Below are positions 11,001 to 21,146 of a stretch of DNA of 64,000 nt, one piece after another. The notes beneath the pieces were generated by a model. The model was not told the DNA's origin and did no database searches. It saw nothing but the letters and a program-made list of their open reading frames with translations. The stretch spans positions 1 through 64,000 of the forward strand of contig JASANH010000067.1 of assembly GCA_030248295.1 (NCBI GenBank), in the 5' to 3' direction. A program made the translations under genes and the position numbers. Positions within the stretch are counted from its first letter, which is position 1. Every line of letters begins with the position of its first letter. The stretch is from Mesodorylaimus sp. YZB2_4 (Eukaryota; Nematoda; Enoplea; Dorylaimida; Dorylaimidae).

Positions 11001-14000
11001 GGCAAATGCTAAATTAAGCTAGGTGAGCAATACAGCGCATTTATATCCGTCATACCGCTTGGCTAGTGAGATACGTAAGGGGAAATCCCCTGGCTTTGCA
11101 ATAATGATTCAGGAAGGTACCGTGAAAATTAAGCCCAGTGATTATGCGAAACTGTGCGAGCTGATGACGGCAGAGTATAGGGAAGGCGACATTGCAGGAA
11201 TGGTTGGAGTAAAACAGTGTTCGAGCCCACAGTCAACATGTCAACGTATCTCCTGGCAATGGCTGTGTGCGATTTTCGGTCAAAGTCGAATTATACGGCC
11301 GATAACAAAACATTGGTAAGTTGGGTGTCCTATCTACCATGATACAGCGGGGCTTTTATTTTCTTGCGATCTTCAGTTCCGCGTTTGGGCTCGACCATCT
11401 TTTATCAACAAAATCGACTATGCGCTGGCCGCTGGACCGAAAGTTTTGGATTTCTATGCAAAATATTTTGACGTTCCGTTTCCCCTGAAAAAGCAGGGTA
11501 TGAAAGAAACTTTTTAACTGTTTGCAAAAATGAACCAAGATTTCAGATTTTCTGGCCCTGCCTGATTTTGCTGCTGGTGCCATGGAGAATTGGGGTTTGA
11601 TTACATATCGCGAAGTTGCATTGGTCTACGACGAAAAGATATCAACTCCGAGTGACAAAGTACGAGTGGCCGCGGTGGTCGCCCACGAGCTGGGGCATCA
11701 GGTGAGGACAGGATAGAGTATGGCAGACCCATCCTATATGACTGCTCCTGCTCTCTCGGAAGTGGTTCGGTGATTTGGTGACGATGGAGTGGTGGGACGA
11801 TTTGTGGCTAAATGAAGGGTTCGCCACATACACCGAGTATGTGGGCGGCGACATAATTTCGGATGGGAAGTTTCGAAGGGTACGACTAAAGTGCAGTTGC
11901 CCCCTCACATTTTTAGCAATTGTTATTTAGGACGTATCCTTCGTCACCAGCTCCGTCAATTCGGCAATGTCGTTGGACAGTCTGAGCACATCGCATCCAA
12001 TATTCGTCCCTGTTTCCTCGCCAGATGAAATAAATGAAATTTTTGATTCAATTTCTTATCATAAGGCGAGTACAATATCAGTTCCGCTAAAACAATATGT
12101 GTAGCTCTCTAATTTCAGGGTGGGTCCATTATTCGAATGTTAAACTACACAATCACGAGCGATTTGTTGCGAAAGGGACTTCATGTTAGTACTCTCTTGC
12201 TCTCAGAAAAATGGCTAAGACCAGACTTTCCAGATTTACCTGACAAAACACAAGTACAAAAATGCGAATCACAATGACTTGTGGAAGGCATTCACGGAGG
12301 TAGTTTTAGTTTTCGACTGCCTGTAACAGGTTCAGCTTCGGTCAGATGATCAGCGCCACATTCACTCTCAGGCTGTCCAGCTAGACAAATCGATCAAAGA
12401 CTGGCACCATCAACCCTTGAACGTAACAGAATTCATGAACCCGTGGGTCCAACAAATGGGATTCCCAGTTCTCAATGTCCGACGTCAGTACGGTGGTCAA
12501 CAGAAAGTAGCCACTGTGGAACAAACAAGATATATTTTATCAGATAAGGTGCCCAAGGATGCCAGAGCCGAGTTTTTATCACCGCCCTACAAGTAAGTCG
12601 ATTAGGCCAGGGGACATTATTGGCATAAAAGTTCATCGTATAGCTTTACATGGTACGTCCCTATCTGGTATCAAAACGAGGGATCCTCTGGTGTTCAGTC
12701 AGCTTGGCTGGAACCGAATCAGAAACGTAAGTATAGCTGCTTAGGCATGAGCGCAAATACTGAAAAGACATTGTTTGTCTCAGTGGTACTTCACACTGGC
12801 GATGACGATAAATGGATTTTGGTTAATTATGAGCGGGCTGCCTTCTGTCGAGTCAACTATGATGAAAAGAACTGGAGGCTGTTGGCTAAACAGTTGACCA
12901 CTGATCACAATGTAAGGAAGAGTTTGAAAATTCGGTCCTGTGCCAAAAATCTCCGCGATGCTGTGGTTAGCTATCTCCTAGGACTGGTCACTCATCTCCT
13001 ATTTCTGAAATCTAGTTTTTTCTGCCTTCTTTCAGAAGATTCATGTCAAAAATCGCATCCAGCTGCTTGATGATTCCATAGAACTCGCTAGGTAAACTCA
13101 CAAGTCATTGAGTAACTGACTTCTCAGATGTCGCGTGACTACAGCAATTCCCTTCAGGTCAAGTCAGCTGAGCTATGAAATAGCTTTGGACATGACCCTG
13201 TACCTACACAAGGAGAAGGATATGAGCTGTTGGAGTACAACCATGGATGGCTTATCATTCATTCAGGTTATGCTCTCATCAAACCCAGCCTATGAGAGCT
13301 ACAAGGTAAGACTGGGGACTTCCCTGCTGTCCTCAGCTCATAAACCAGCTTCTGCAGGACTATTTGGCAGCCTTAACCCATCCGCTTTACAAAAGACTCG
13401 GCTGGAACGATTCGAATGAACCAGTGGATGATGTTGATGTTCAGTAATGATCCAGTATGTTCTGTCAGCGCAGTCAAAAACAGCGTACTTGCCTGATTTA
13501 GCAATCTTCGAGCAATCGCCATTTTCAATCAATGCTGGCTAGAAATCGAAGACTGCACAACTTCGGCCAGAAAAGAATTCGAAAAGTTTTCTAAAACTTG
13601 TTCAGGCGTTAACATGATGAGCTCTGAGTGTAGTCCGTAAGTATAGCCCTGTTGCACCCCGCGGGGACATTGATACCTCTTAGGGTTTTAGGATATTGCC
13701 AAACTTACGACGCGGTGTGTACTGCGAAGGGGGGAGAGACGAGCAAAACTCGGATGCCTGGCCACTTCTGTGGGCATTGCATGCTGCTGAACAAGTTGCC
13801 GCAGAAAAAGAGAGGCTGCTATTTGGGCTGTCCTGCACAAAGAAACCAGCCTATATTTATCAGTAAGTTCCTGTTTGTGTCATTTCGCTGATGATGGTCG
13901 CGCAATACGGTCGAGATCAGTCTGTCTTCTTTGTGCTTTGGGGTTCCTGTCCTTTCAGCAAAATGTACTCGTATGTGTCAGTAGGTGAGGCTGCAGACAG

Positions 14001-15468
14001 GTGCGGCACAAGCCTGGGGGCATGGCTGCTTCTGATTCCAATGTAACCCCCCATACCTGGCAGGCGAAGGAGGTAGTTGCCCGACCTGAGTCGACGGGAC
14101 AAAAACTCCGACTGCAGCAGGCAAGTGTGTCGAGACTACGCCTACGGCTGAAACATCAACAGATCAAGAGATGCACGTCTCCCAGCCAGGGGAGATCGAT
14201 TACTCTCTCCCACTCGCATGGCCTACCATGCGCGAGGGTTACGCCAGTCTAACGCAAGCTGCTGATGCCACTTTAGCTTTTGCGGATAATAGGGATACAT
14301 TGGAAATATCTGAGGCTGCTGTGGTTGTGTCGCTGATCTAAACTGTAGAAGGCGGAGCCAGCAGCTGACAGCGTCACCCGTTAGGGTGATGTTTCAGCCT
14401 TTGACTAGGCCGAAGGGCTGGTGGTTGGGTGCCCCCCCACTGGGTTTTAGTTTGGTGTGATAGCTCCACCAGTCGCTCCCTTCAGTGATGAGGATCCAGA
14501 CGTACTGCAACTGGACCCTGACGATCTCCGAGTCTGCCTAGTACTGCACCCAATAAGGCGGTGACTAAGAAACAGTGCAAGCCTGCCGTTCTGTCCCTGC
14601 CATACTGTATGTCTCATTACAAATCACTGGGATCAATTTCATCTCAGAAAATTTAAAATTTGAGATTGTTAGAAAGACGAAATTTGTTCATGAAACTCGC
14701 ACGATATCTCACGTTAAATATTTATCCTCTTTCACTCACCATTATGCACATACCGTAGTCGGTCGGTCGGTCGGTCGTACCTATACCGTCATGCGGTGTA
14801 AAGCTACAATATTTCAAACAAGATATGCCATCTCCCTAATCCACTTTGGGCAATCCAAATATTTCACTTTTCTCCCGCGAGATCAAATTTTTTTAGAACT
14901 ATTGAGTCCCAACCTTGAACCTTGGTAGAGGGCATAGGCTGGCATCAAGACCTCACATACTCTACCCAAAACTTTTTCATTCTTCTTTAGACTTGTAAAC
15001 GAAGCAATAGAAGACAACTCGACCATAATCAGACGACAAGATGGCAGCAATGTGTTCAGTTTGCTGTCAAGCAATGATGTCGCCCGTCCTCTCTTGTGGC
15101 CATTTGTGGAAGAAAATTGGCATCGGATCAGGAAATTGTAGGAGCACTGTTGAGTCAGTCCATCATGCTAAGGAATGCTGTTTCAGGTATGCGCACGGTA
15201 TGCTTGGTTTGGACTCCATTTTATCTGCTGGCACGTCCGCGTTCAACACAGAAGAAAAACTCAAGATGGTAAAAACCAATGTTGCTCGAGTGGTCGTAAA
15301 CTTAACGCCCTTGTTATTCAGATTCGGAATTTCTATGACCAGCATTCAACTGAACTGGGCACAGCCAAAAGAGGCTTTGAACAGAACTTGGAGCTCGTTC
15401 AAGCCAATGTGGATTGGATGAATCGAAACGGGCGGACCATTATTGACTGGCTGAAGAAACAGCCGTAA
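8050..15468 (+). CDS. M1 zinc aminopeptidase (aminopeptidase N family)
   Basis: Twenty-one exons join in frame into 977 residues, close to the usual family length: 8050-8558, 8661-8819, 11198-11315, 11377-11497, 11547-11701, 11763-11879, 11931-12065, 12119-12184, 12234-12299, 12330-12592, 12644-12726, 12784-12911, 13036-13091, 13128-13305, 13358-13443, 13502-13636, 13692-13862, 13959-13970, 14991-15137, 15187-15268 and 15322-15468. The N terminus is a hydrophobic signal peptide or anchor. Exon 5 has GAMENWG, for substrate N-terminus recognition. Exons 5-6 give the zinc motif HELGH and, downstream, WLNEGFA with the third zinc ligand. HELGH replaces the usual [14 protein letters not shown] and the C-terminal ERAP1_C-like domain follow. 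It would trim N-terminal residues from peptides at the cell surface or outside the cell. Odd points are a 30-nt intron, a 12-nt exon, a GC-AG intron and a transposon-filled intron 2. Confidence 0.93.
9376..10986. mobile_element. Non-autonomous hAT-like DNA transposon in aminopeptidase intron 2
   Basis: Both sides are flanked by the same 8-bp direct repeat CTTGACAC (9368-9375 and 10987-10994), as expected of a target-site duplication. The element starts TCACGACC and ends GGTCGTGA, a perfect 8-bp terminal inverted repeat. Next to each end are arrays of GATCCG in inverted orientation (about 9395-9480 and 10908-10975). hAT elements make 8-bp duplications and often carry subterminal repeats bound by their transposase; assignment to hAT rests on that. 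No transposase is visible inside; a degenerate LINE fragment is. Confidence 0.7.
10168..10637 (-). pseudogene. Degenerate LINE reverse-transcriptase fragment
   Basis: On the minus strand a conceptual product begins with the reverse-transcriptase active-site signature YADD in the context [21 protein letters not shown] segment follows, which matches the conserved K-TK---- block after the active site in non-LTR retrotransposons. The rest is spread over two shifted frames with stops, so it is dead. It lies inside the hAT-like element and has probably been carried or nested there. Confidence 0.7.
13959..13970 (+). other. 12-nt micro-exon of the aminopeptidase gene
   Basis: Exon 18 is only 12 nt, with a TTTCAG acceptor before it and GTATGT donor after it. 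It is needed to keep frame and to supply the short link (K-M-Y-S) between exon 17 and exon 19. Confidence 0.7.
13998..14530 (+). repeat. Dispersed repeat block in aminopeptidase intron 18
   Basis: Parts of this block recur elsewhere. About 14040-14150 matches 59560-59710 in reverse orientation. About 14140-14250 matches 60930-61045 in reverse orientation. About 14369-14520 matches 53480-53625 in direct orientation, in an intron of the NOA1-like gene. The copies differ by many substitutions, so they are old. No coding capacity or clear ends are visible. Confidence 0.7.
14758..14778. repeat. (GGTC)n microsatellite
   Basis: Five tandem GTCG units lie within aminopeptidase intron 18. Confidence 0.85.
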
Positions 15469-16052
15469 GCATTAAGCAAATGTGCCCTTGTTTATTTGCT
15501 GATAGCATTATTTTTTAGACTTCCCGTACCACCGAGGAATCGTAGAAGTGAAGAATGAAGTTTTGACACCTGATTAGGAAACTGAAAAGCAACATGTGTT
15601 TGGATTATTTTGCTGTATTTCGTCAATGTACTCTGTGTATCAATGGCAGGAAAATTCAAATATCAGCATGGACCTTGCTTTGCGCAGGTGTCAGCCCCCG
15701 CAGTCATGTTCCTGCTAATGCCGTCATGAGTATCCCTATCATCCTGCTTGTTCACTTCCTCGCGTACTCCCATGACGATGTCAGCATGCAACCAACGCCA
15801 AGCAGCGCGTCTGATTAGACGAAAGCCCGTGATTGCGCAATTAACCTCAACGTTCTCATTTCGTCCAATACGACACAGCAGAGCGATAATACGAAAAACA
15901 AACAGTGATAAGACCAAAGCGTACTCTGTCCCGCAGTATTTTTCGGCACATTTTTGAAGAAACTTTCGTCAAACCCAAGATCACACGTCATTTGAGATTA
16001 GCTGTGCGTACAACAGCGAGCGTGGTGATAGGGCGTTTGCTTGTTCAGAGGG

Positions 16053-16059
16053 TATTTAA
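16053..16059 (+). promoter_or_regulatory. Possible TATA-like box for the PPxY membrane protein
   Basis: TATTTAA lies about 50 bases before the predicted start codon at 16109. Confidence 0.35.
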
Positions 16060-16108
16060 GGGATCCATTATCCGCGATGCAGGGAGTTACGAACTCGAGA
16101 GAAACAAC

Positions 16109-16574
16109 ATGGCGGAAGACAGGATACTTCTATTCTTTTTTGGAATTTTTGTGACCATGTTCATCTTATTATGTTTGGGAATTGTGGCTCGGTTGCGGGA
16201 GTACTGTCAGAGACCAGGAGAATCAGGTAAGAAATAGAGGATAGACGTGTATTTTTTGAATTCGCCGTGTCATATGCCTGTTGGGAGACTTGACTCAGGC
16301 CTCAGGCTCTCTGTACACTGGATAGGAAAACGTGTTGAATGGGTGATAGATGGTTGAGCTTACCGGGCAATACGGTTTTCCATCACGGCATTTTGTTTTC
16401 TATTTAGCTCAAGCCAATAGAACCATCGTTGTCGCGGATCTTCCCCCTGCCTATGACCTGGCTATTAAAATGACCAAAAGCAGTAACCCAGCACAATTGA
16501 CGGTGGAGGATGAACAGACGCCGCCGCCATACCACCTCTTCGCGGGGAGTTCACCAACAGCAAATCCCGTATAA
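16109..16574 (+). CDS. Small single-pass membrane protein with PPxY motifs
   Basis: Two exons, 16109-16226 and 16408-16574, join in frame into 94 residues. After a short acidic start (MAEDR) there is one strongly hydrophobic segment, about residues 6-25, followed by a basic stop-transfer stretch. The cytoplasmic-type tail carries L-PPAY near residue 53 and T-PPPYH near residue 80. PPxY is the known ligand of WW domains, especially in NEDD4-family ubiquitin ligases, so a role as a ligase adaptor is an inference. An in-frame Met further upstream (15905) would add a basic extension; the downstream start was preferred because it puts the membrane segment at the N terminus and follows a TATA-like box. 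I do not recognise the gene. Confidence 0.65.
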
Positions 16575-19500
16575 ACGAGTTGACATTCTTTTTCTTGTTT
16601 GTGAATCTCGTAGTGATTATGCAATGTTTGCAAGGCTTGTAGCGCATTGCGCACCTTTGTGGGTAACGTTTTCGTACTATGTACTTATTGCAAGTGCGTC
16701 ACGTTTTATGTCCCATAACAAAAAGCCATATGATGGCAGCATGATTTATTGCAGAATTGAAACCCCCCTTTCATCTCTTTTATCAGGGTGTTAAATTAGC
16801 AGGGTATTAAATATTAGCGGGGTGTTAAAAAACTTCGATTGAAGGCGTGAAGTGACACAGTTTAGTGTCTGCCTGTTTCGCTCCTTCCTCAGATCCGGGG
16901 GTGGGTCTTGCGGCAGAACATCAACCGAATCCATAAAGTTGAGGGTCTAAAGATGTTAGTGACACTAAACTTTCGCTGAAGAGAAGCGCATTTTGAATTA
17001 GCTTATGTTCATACTACATCTTCAACGGAAATGAGTATCGCACTCAAGGGACAAGAAATGCGAGCCATGAGCAGGTGCCTCAGCCACAGGCCACGAGCTG
17101 GAGCTCACAATCAGAAAGACTGTTGTCCTTGGTCCAGTCACCAAACTAGATAGCATTTCTTTTCGAGTATTCCTCAGATACACTTGCCTTTAGCGGCTTA
17201 CTGTTTGCTTCCGCAGAAGCAGATGATGAGCCAGGCTGTCTTGAACCAGGATGCTGAGACTCACTGTTACGAGATTTTATCGATGCTGGACAGTGTGATA
17301 CAGTGTGAGGCTCGACTGGCAATCGATACTCTTCACGGAGCCGGCACGACGCACCCACCAAACGCCCCCGCAAACCCCCCCCAAAAATACTCCTCTCTGT
17401 CACAGGTGGGACTATCTACACACGACCGGCATCCTCTTGATGAGTGTTACAACAGTGGGACTAGGCAGACTTTGCTAGTGAGACGGACCCGGATACAAAA
17501 GGCACTTTGGTCCTCTCTACGTAATGATACTTTGATGTTGCATGAGCTACCGTGTACAAAATGCACGTGGATGTAAGATCGAGCTTTCTACTGTGCTGCG
17601 TCCCACCCACCCAACTGCACAATTGTCACTGCGGACCAAGTATCACTTGTATGAGGACCCAGTGGCCTCCACAGCTATTGGTTCATGAGTGTACGTTGTT
17701 TTGCGGTTTGTAGCGCTACAAACCATCTCAACTTTTGCATCCATTCGCACAGTTCACAATCACAGTCACAGGAAATGTTGTTTTTATAAGGCGTGCTAAT
17801 CATTGGACCCAGCTCCTTTTCTTCTCCGCGTCGATGATCTGTGCAGCATAGCATAGTCGACTTGTTGCTTAGATTTTATCAATCAGTGTTCACGATGTCC
17901 ATAAATAATCCTGGTCTCATTCAGCGGGGGATCAAGTCGGTTTATCTTCCTACAATATGTACACTCACAACACTGCTGCATATGAGCAATGCACATTTCC
18001 GTATTTTCGGGCGGGGCAGTACGCGAATTGAGTAGTTTTGTGTGGCCTATGCAGTAAACACTAAAGAGGAAATGAGCGATGCACCGACCTACTTTTTGAA
18101 TTATACCAATGCAATTATCAAGGCTAGCTGTTTACCAATGACAGTTGTTCTTCAATGCGGAAACTGGAGCGGACGATGAGGGTGAGGCGTACAATCAAAT
18201 GCGATCGAACAGAAATCTCCGCTCTGCCATGGCCAACGCATTGCTTTCTTTGTTTCGGCAACGATGTTTCGCACGCCAGATATCGCAGTACCTACAAGGC
18301 CAGAACAGAATCTTGCCGTTCCATGAAATATGTGTGTAGCACTCGCATTTGCAACTAGTCAAGTAGTGAGATAGAAAGGGAAAGAGTAATTGAATATTTA
18401 TCCCAGGCTGATGCTTTGGAAAAATAAATTTTCAAAAGAGCATGCGTATGGGTTTTTTCTGTTCTCCACCCATTACTTAAATTTCTACACATTCAACCAC
18501 CCGCCTGCTCGGCACCCGGACCTTGAAGACTTCTTTTCTGAAAACCTACGTTCGTACCTGCCCTTCGTTCACATCCCTCCTTCCGCCCATTTAAATGTCA
18601 TTTAGCTCGTCGAAAAGAAAATGTCGCATCTGGACACAATGGGCGATTCGTAAATGAGTTTTGACCTTTTATGGTCGAACTCTTTTATGAGTACGTGTTC
18701 AGAGGGAATTCGATTTGGTAGTAGTCGAGTGTGGGTTGTTACGATAATAGCACTTTGCCATGGCTGGTGCAACCTGATCTCCCCGCTCGGCTGCCTTGAG
18801 TGCAACACAAAACGTAATTCACTCGGCGCATATGCATAGACCAAGTGACAAGGCGCGCAGGAAAAAGTGATTTTGCACAAACCGGTATCGTCATCTCCAT
18901 AATTTACTACCAGGCACCGACTCCTCAACACCAACTCGGAAGCCCATGTGTCACATAAAAATGAGTGGACGGATCGCATTGCGCTTGCGTAAATGGAAAT
19001 AGAATTGCCTTTTTTACTCTTATATGGTCTTTGGGGTACCGTCGGCAGGCGAGAATAGGAAGTACCAGCACAGAGTATACTCGCCGCTGGACACGCAACT
19101 CGAGTTCCAAGAAATTTCCTACGTTACGCATTTCGTCGGAAAAGTTCGTTTTACTTTGGAAAAAATTACAGAATTGTTCTGAAAATGGAGACTCGGTTCG
19201 TTGAACGAGGCACACAAAAATGCTCCAGCGACTGTCGAAGAACAATGAGTGCGAAGAAAATGGATCATATCATGCGCGCAATCCGTCACGCCCGCCAGAC
19301 GTTGGATCGGCGATACGGAAGGAGCCAGATACTCATTAGTTGATCCTGTATCAAGGATATCGATAGCGCGGCCTAACATCTCAGAACACGTTTGTCAGAG
19401 CGCGCACGAAATGCACGTAGTAGACCATGTTCTTGATGGGACTAGTGGCCAAATCCGGAATCGAGTATGAAGGACGTCGTATGATCGCCTCGGGGCAAAA

Positions 19501-19751
19501 ATGTTCATACTTGACATTAGGCACAGGACAGAACATGAACGTTCTCCGCATATCTAAGCCATGTTTAGTCTAAATGTTAGTTTGTGTTTTGTTGAAAACG
19601 ATGACCAAGAATGTTTGGGCAGAAGAAAAAAAGTGACAAATTTGCGAAGCACAAGGCATTTATTTACAAGGAATGAAAAATACGAGAGCATGAACGCTGT
19701 ACGTTATCAAGCTAGTTTAAATGTTCTAGCAAGTTTAAAATTGACGTAATT
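16575..19751. other. Intergenic DNA, no recognised gene
   Basis: Several open frames of 60-130 codons occur, the longest at 17184-17576, but none matches a family I know or links to exons in phase. The right end holds the 3' region of the zinc transporter gene, which is transcribed leftward. Confidence 0.45.
19659..19664 (-). terminator. AATAAA polyadenylation signal of the ZIP gene
   Basis: AATAAA on the minus strand lies about 90 bases beyond the stop codon of the ZIP transporter. Confidence 0.55.
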
Positions 19752-20984
19752 TTAGCCAATCGTATTCAAGTCTTCTTCATAAATAGCCAAAAGGTAAATG
19801 ATGGCGAAACCGAAGAGCATACCCAAATTTTGTAGGATAAATGATAAATACCATGGCAAGCTGCCGAAATGCTGCAATTCGCGAGACATATGCACCAAGG
19901 CTACGTACAAGAAACCGGCGGCTACCGCGGCGAAGATCCATCTGGAAAGAACCTCCTGTTGGCCGGCCGCGATGCCAGGATATAAACCAGCGAAACAGGT
20001 GACCGCTGAGAGGAAATTCAATAAAAGGGCTTTCTTTAAGCCCATGCCTGTGTTTAAAAGGATAGCAAAATTGCCAATTTCGTGCGGTATCTCGTGGCAA
20101 ATTACTGCGATCGAGACTCCGATTCCGGCGGCTGTGCTCTTGGAAAATGCTGCACCAATCGCAAGACCATCAGTGAAATTGTGCATGGCATCGCTGAGCA
20201 CAATTACGAAGGCGTACGATTTTAAGCCGAGAATAGTGCTGTGACCATCGTCATCGGAAATAACTCCTCCATGCGAGTGCGAGTGCGAATGAGAATGGCC
20301 CCCGTGATTGCCGCTTCCCAATGTCCACTTGGCTTCGCCGGACGCCTCTTTTTGGTCGTTGTCCACTTTGATCACAGTTGCTCCGTCGTTCGGCGACGAC
20401 TGGGCGATTTTGGGTTTCTTCCACAACTTGGCTGCCGTGTGCATGACCAGTTCCAACAAGTAGAGGCCGTACAGAGTGCCCAATAGTGCGGTCATTTTTC
20501 CCAAATATGCATGCTCGTCTTCGTGACCTTCCTCTTCGTGGTGGTGATGGTGTTCATCTTCGCCCTCTTCACCACCATGGTCGTGCATGCCGAGAGTTTC
20601 TGGCACCAAATGCAATAAGGCATCCGATGTCATTGTTCCGACAGCCAATGCCATGAATGTTAGCATAACTCCATCGTAGGTGATTTGTCTCTTGATAAAG
20701 GGTATGACGATGACGCCGGCCAGTGATAACAACGAGACGATCGTAACTGAGAGAGTGCCGTAGACGTAAGGTTCCCACCTGAACCGATTCTTGTCAGTCC
20801 CGTTGCCCAGCCGGGTGTCGTTGTGCACGTGGCCCATATGTTCGTGCTCGTGGCTGTGGCTGTGGCTGTGGTCATCGTCCTCGTGACTCAACTGTTTTAG
20901 GCCTGGCTCGGTCGTAACTCTGGCTGATGCCAGGCTTAGAAGAACTACCAGAAAGCAGAAGCACGTGACTCGGCGAGCGATCAT
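19752..20984 (-). CDS. ZIP-family zinc transporter (LIV-1 type, SLC39)
   Basis: A single uninterrupted frame of 410 residues. It starts with a signal peptide (MIARRVTCFCFLVVLLSLASA). A His-rich extracellular stretch (HSHSHSHEHEH) follows, then membrane helices and a second His/Glu-rich loop between helices III and IV. The two hallmark helices are present: HNFTDGLAIG in TM4 and the metalloprotease-like HEIPHEIG in TM5, which build the binuclear metal site. It should import zinc into the cytosol across the plasma membrane or a vesicle membrane. The frame is open upstream to 21146, but that Met lies before a TATA-like box, so the signal-peptide Met was chosen. Lack of introns contrasts with most neighbours and may indicate a retrocopy origin. 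It resembles ZIP5/6/10/12 more than ZIP8/14, judged by HEIPHE. Confidence 0.93.
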   Translation of the reverse strand: MIARRVTCFCFLVVLLSLASARVTTEPGLKQLSHEDDDHSHSHSHEHEHMGHVHNDTRLGNGTDKNRFRWEPYVYGTLSVTIVSLLSLAGVIVIPFIKRQITYDGVMLTFMALAVGTMTSDALLHLVPETLGMHDHGGEEGEDEHHHHHEEEGHEDEHAYLGKMTALLGTLYGLYLLELVMHTAAKLWKKPKIAQSSPNDGATVIKVDNDQKEASGEAKWTLGSGNHGGHSHSHSHSHGGVISDDDGHSTILGLKSYAFVIVLSDAMHNFTDGLAIGAAFSKSTAAGIGVSIAVICHEIPHEIGNFAILLNTGMGLKKALLLNFLSAVTCFAGLYPGIAAGQQEVLSRWIFAAVAAGFLYVALVHMSRELQHFGSLPWYLSFILQNLGMLFGFAIIYLLAIYEEDLNTIG

Positions 20985-21121
20985 CGTGGCGACAGACCCG
21001 AGCCTTAGTGAACAAAGCCGCAAAAGACGGACACAATATTTGGCTTGGTATCTGTCGACACAGAAGCGGATCGTCGTTCGACTTAGCGACAATTGAACGA
21101 AGAAACGATGCCCCTCGTGCC

Positions 21122-21128
21122 TATATAT
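21122..21128 (-). promoter_or_regulatory. TATA box of the ZIP transporter gene
   Basis: TATATAG on the minus strand lies about 140 bases upstream of the chosen start codon, giving a plausible 5' leader of about 110 bases. Confidence 0.45.
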
Positions 21129-21146
21129 GGTAGTACACATGTGCAT

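Noticed and set aside
17184-17576. 130-codon frame after a good splice acceptor
   Set aside because: It looks helical at the start but then becomes Pro/Ser-rich and leads nowhere; no partner exon with matching phase.
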